Shown here: positions 62,492 to 64,000 of the stretch, in pieces | How positions within the stretch are numbered: the first letter of the stretch is position 1 | How the letters are laid out: each line of letters opens with the position of its first letter | Source: Tetrahymena elliotti 4EA | Lineage: Eukaryota; Ciliophora; Oligohymenophorea; Hymenostomatida; Tetrahymenidae | NCBI GenBank assembly: GCA_000231825.2 | Contig: JH720293.1 | Coordinates: 2,972,433 to 3,036,432, forward strand | Length of the DNA: 64,000 nucleotides | Direction: 5' to 3' | Notes under the pieces: generated by a model | Told to the model about the DNA's origin: nothing | Seen by the model: the letters and a program-made list of their open reading frames with translations, nothing else | Databases searched by the model: none | Program-made: the position numbers and the translations under genes

Positions 62492-64000
62492 TCAAAACTA
62501 GCAAAATCCTCTCTATTATTTTAAATTTTATAACTTTTTGGCTACTTACTTTTATAACTGTTCACTGATATCATTATCCCAAGCATTTATAATAAATTCT
62601 ATTAAATTATTTTCAGTTTTTGTCGTCAAAGTATCAATTATATTTTCAAATATTTTGTCTGTAACTTTATTTTTCCAAATATCAAATGTCAAAGAATTCA
62701 TTTCCTTCTATGTACTTATTAATTCTAAGATGATGCTTTCAATGCGATCGCTTAATTCTAAATCACTTTTTTTTTATCAAACAAAATCAATATCATTTAG
62801 TCTTTTAAAATTTAATTTAATTTACCTCAACTGTAAGTGTAGTTGCTTAAGTTTGTGATGAGGGATTGATTATACTATCTTTTCAACAAAATTATTCTAA
62901 ATGCTCTTGATTTTATTTAAATTTAAGTTTAGATATTTCAGATCTTCAAACATCTAAAGACTTCCAATGAATTCAAATAAATTTTTCTCCCCATTTATTT
63001 TAATTTATCTAAATTTGAATAATTCAAGATTAAAAATAATCACTTCACAAAATTTTACTCAAGATTTAGTTTTATAGTTTCTACTTCTGCTCCGTAGCAA
63101 TTTTAAAAGAAATTTTTTAAGAGAATGATCATTTAGTCTTCACAAAATGTGTTTCTAGAATTAAATAATTAATAATTAAAAAGAAAAAAAAATTAAATCA
63201 AATTACCCTAGATCAAATGAAATATTTCTTAATTTTTTAAAATATTTTGAAGGTAAATAAACTTCATTTTATGTATTTGTTAATATGTTATCCCTTTTTT
63301 GATTAAATTCATCATTAATACAAATTTACTAGAAATAAAATTAATACTTAACACTAAAAGATATTTCTTGGAGTTAATCAGAATTTTTATCAAGAAGTTG
63401 CAGTAATTAGGAGATTGATGAGTAGTGCAGTTTATTTGAAGAAAAATCTAAATTTAATTTATTTAAGAATTAAAGAGACTCTAATTATTAAATTAGTTAT
63501 AAAGCATCTTTGTTATCAATTTCATTGTTGCTTTTTAATAATTAAAACTTTAATTCGATATTTAAAGTTAAATTTATATTTTACCTAAAATTTAAGTAAA
63601 GATCCTCCAAGCTCTAAGTTAAGTTTGTGTTAAATATATTTTAAAGGTTATTAAGCTAATTTAATTGATTCCATCTAAATATTTGAAATATTACTTAAAA
63701 TTAACAAATATTAATTATCTAAAGAATTACTAAAAGTCTAAATGCAGACATTCGAGATTTTCTAATGGCTTAATATTTTTAATTAACACACTTAAACCCT
63801 AATCGTTTAGTTCATTATTCCTTCATAATAATTTGAAAAAATTCTCAGTATTATTATAAAAAGATTTTAAAATGAATGTTACCATAAATATAGTTTGAGA
63901 TTTCTTATTTGAGTTAATTATTTTAAGCATACAGAAATTTATGTTATTTAATTAATACCAATTTTATTAGCACTAAAAATAAATATTTTTATTAATTTAT
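62492..64000 (-). CDS. leucine-rich-repeat protein, 5' part outside window
   Basis: Minus strand, TGA at 62494-62492; the gene runs past the right edge. Exons separated by tiny introns (50-60 nt, e.g. 62766-62825) join in phase into LRR units: LSVLIKNIKPLENLECLHLD, LTQSLEDLYLNFRQ, LESLQFLNKLNLDFSSNKL, YFKKLRNISFDLGN, FEDLKYLNLNLNKIKSIQNN and HHKLKQLHLQLSDLELSDRI. The last exon (62492-62765) is a non-repeat helical domain with TFDIWKNKVTDKIFENII and FIINAWDNDISEQLQKQVAK. At least five introns are needed. It resembles the LRR gene at 1.2-3.6 kb but has a different C-terminus. Function is unknown; LRRs imply protein binding. Beyond about 63,860 the frame is unclear because of another intron. Confidence 0.75.

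Noticed and set aside
62538..62858. 106-residue + strand open frame MATYFYNCSL...
   Set aside because: It is the complement of the LRR gene's C-terminal exons, which carry the real protein signal.
1..64000. CRISPR arrays, bacterial promoters, Shine-Dalgarno sites, operons
   Set aside because: Ciliate nuclear DNA with spliceosomal introns; no regularly spaced repeats seen.
1..64000. Telomeric G4T2/C4A2 tracts
   Set aside because: None present, so no chromosome end lies in the window.

Overview
The window looks like macronuclear-type DNA of a ciliate close to Tetrahymena. It is very AT-rich. The long reading frames use TAA and TAG as glutamine codons and end at TGA, and the introns are short (mostly 45-60 nt), AT-rich and bounded by GT...AG. 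Almost every gene is invisible under the standard code, so I read the frames with TAA/TAG = Gln and joined exons by hand only where reading phase and family similarity agreed.

Layout. 1-681: 3' end of an ABCA-type transporter. 1.2-3.6 kb (-): intron-rich leucine-rich-repeat (LRR) gene. 4.6-7.4 kb (+): NEK-like kinase. 7.7-8.8 kb (-): VTT/TVP38-type membrane protein. 9.5-10.5 kb (-): Elongator subunit ELP4. 11.3-15.1 kb (+): a small membrane protein and a 1,035-residue Q/N-rich protein whose frames overlap. 16.2-18.0 kb (-): PX-domain protein. 18.2-19.4 kb (-): unresolved membrane-protein locus. 20.3-22.0 kb (-): RRM protein. 23.5-24.2 kb (+): small basic protein. 24.6-26.0 kb (+): MT-A70 family methyltransferase-like protein lacking the DPPW motif. 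26.6-29.6 kb (-): RCC1-repeat/coiled-coil protein. 30.7-31.7 kb (-): tandem CCCH zinc-finger protein. 33.3-34.2 kb (-): atypical SDR. 35.2-40.7 kb (+): 1,687-residue protein with a hinderin-like segment. 43.4-45.5 kb (-): second protein kinase. 49.4-50.8 and 51.3-52.1 kb (-): two unknown proteins. 55.7-56.5 kb (+): unresolved or broken gene. 57.7-61.1 kb (+): two-TM membrane protein with a long tail. 61.5-62.4 kb (+): meiotic factor MND1. 62.5-64.0 kb (-): second LRR gene, running off the window.

There is no operon-like organisation. Neighbours are unrelated single genes in both orientations, separated by 0.05-4 kb of very AT-rich DNA. Several genes act on nucleic acids (ELP4 in tRNA wobble modification, the MT-A70 protein, the RRM and CCCH RNA binders, MND1 in meiotic recombination), but I see no evidence that they form one system. 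The most interesting non-obvious items are the degenerate MT-A70 protein, a symmetric 104-nt hairpin at 48,999-49,102 in an otherwise empty 3.9-kb gap, overlapping coding frames near 11.65 kb, and two tandem duplications near 19.7 and 20.2 kb.

Limits: exon joins are manual, N-termini of several minus-strand genes are uncertain, and family calls rest on recalled motifs rather than searches.
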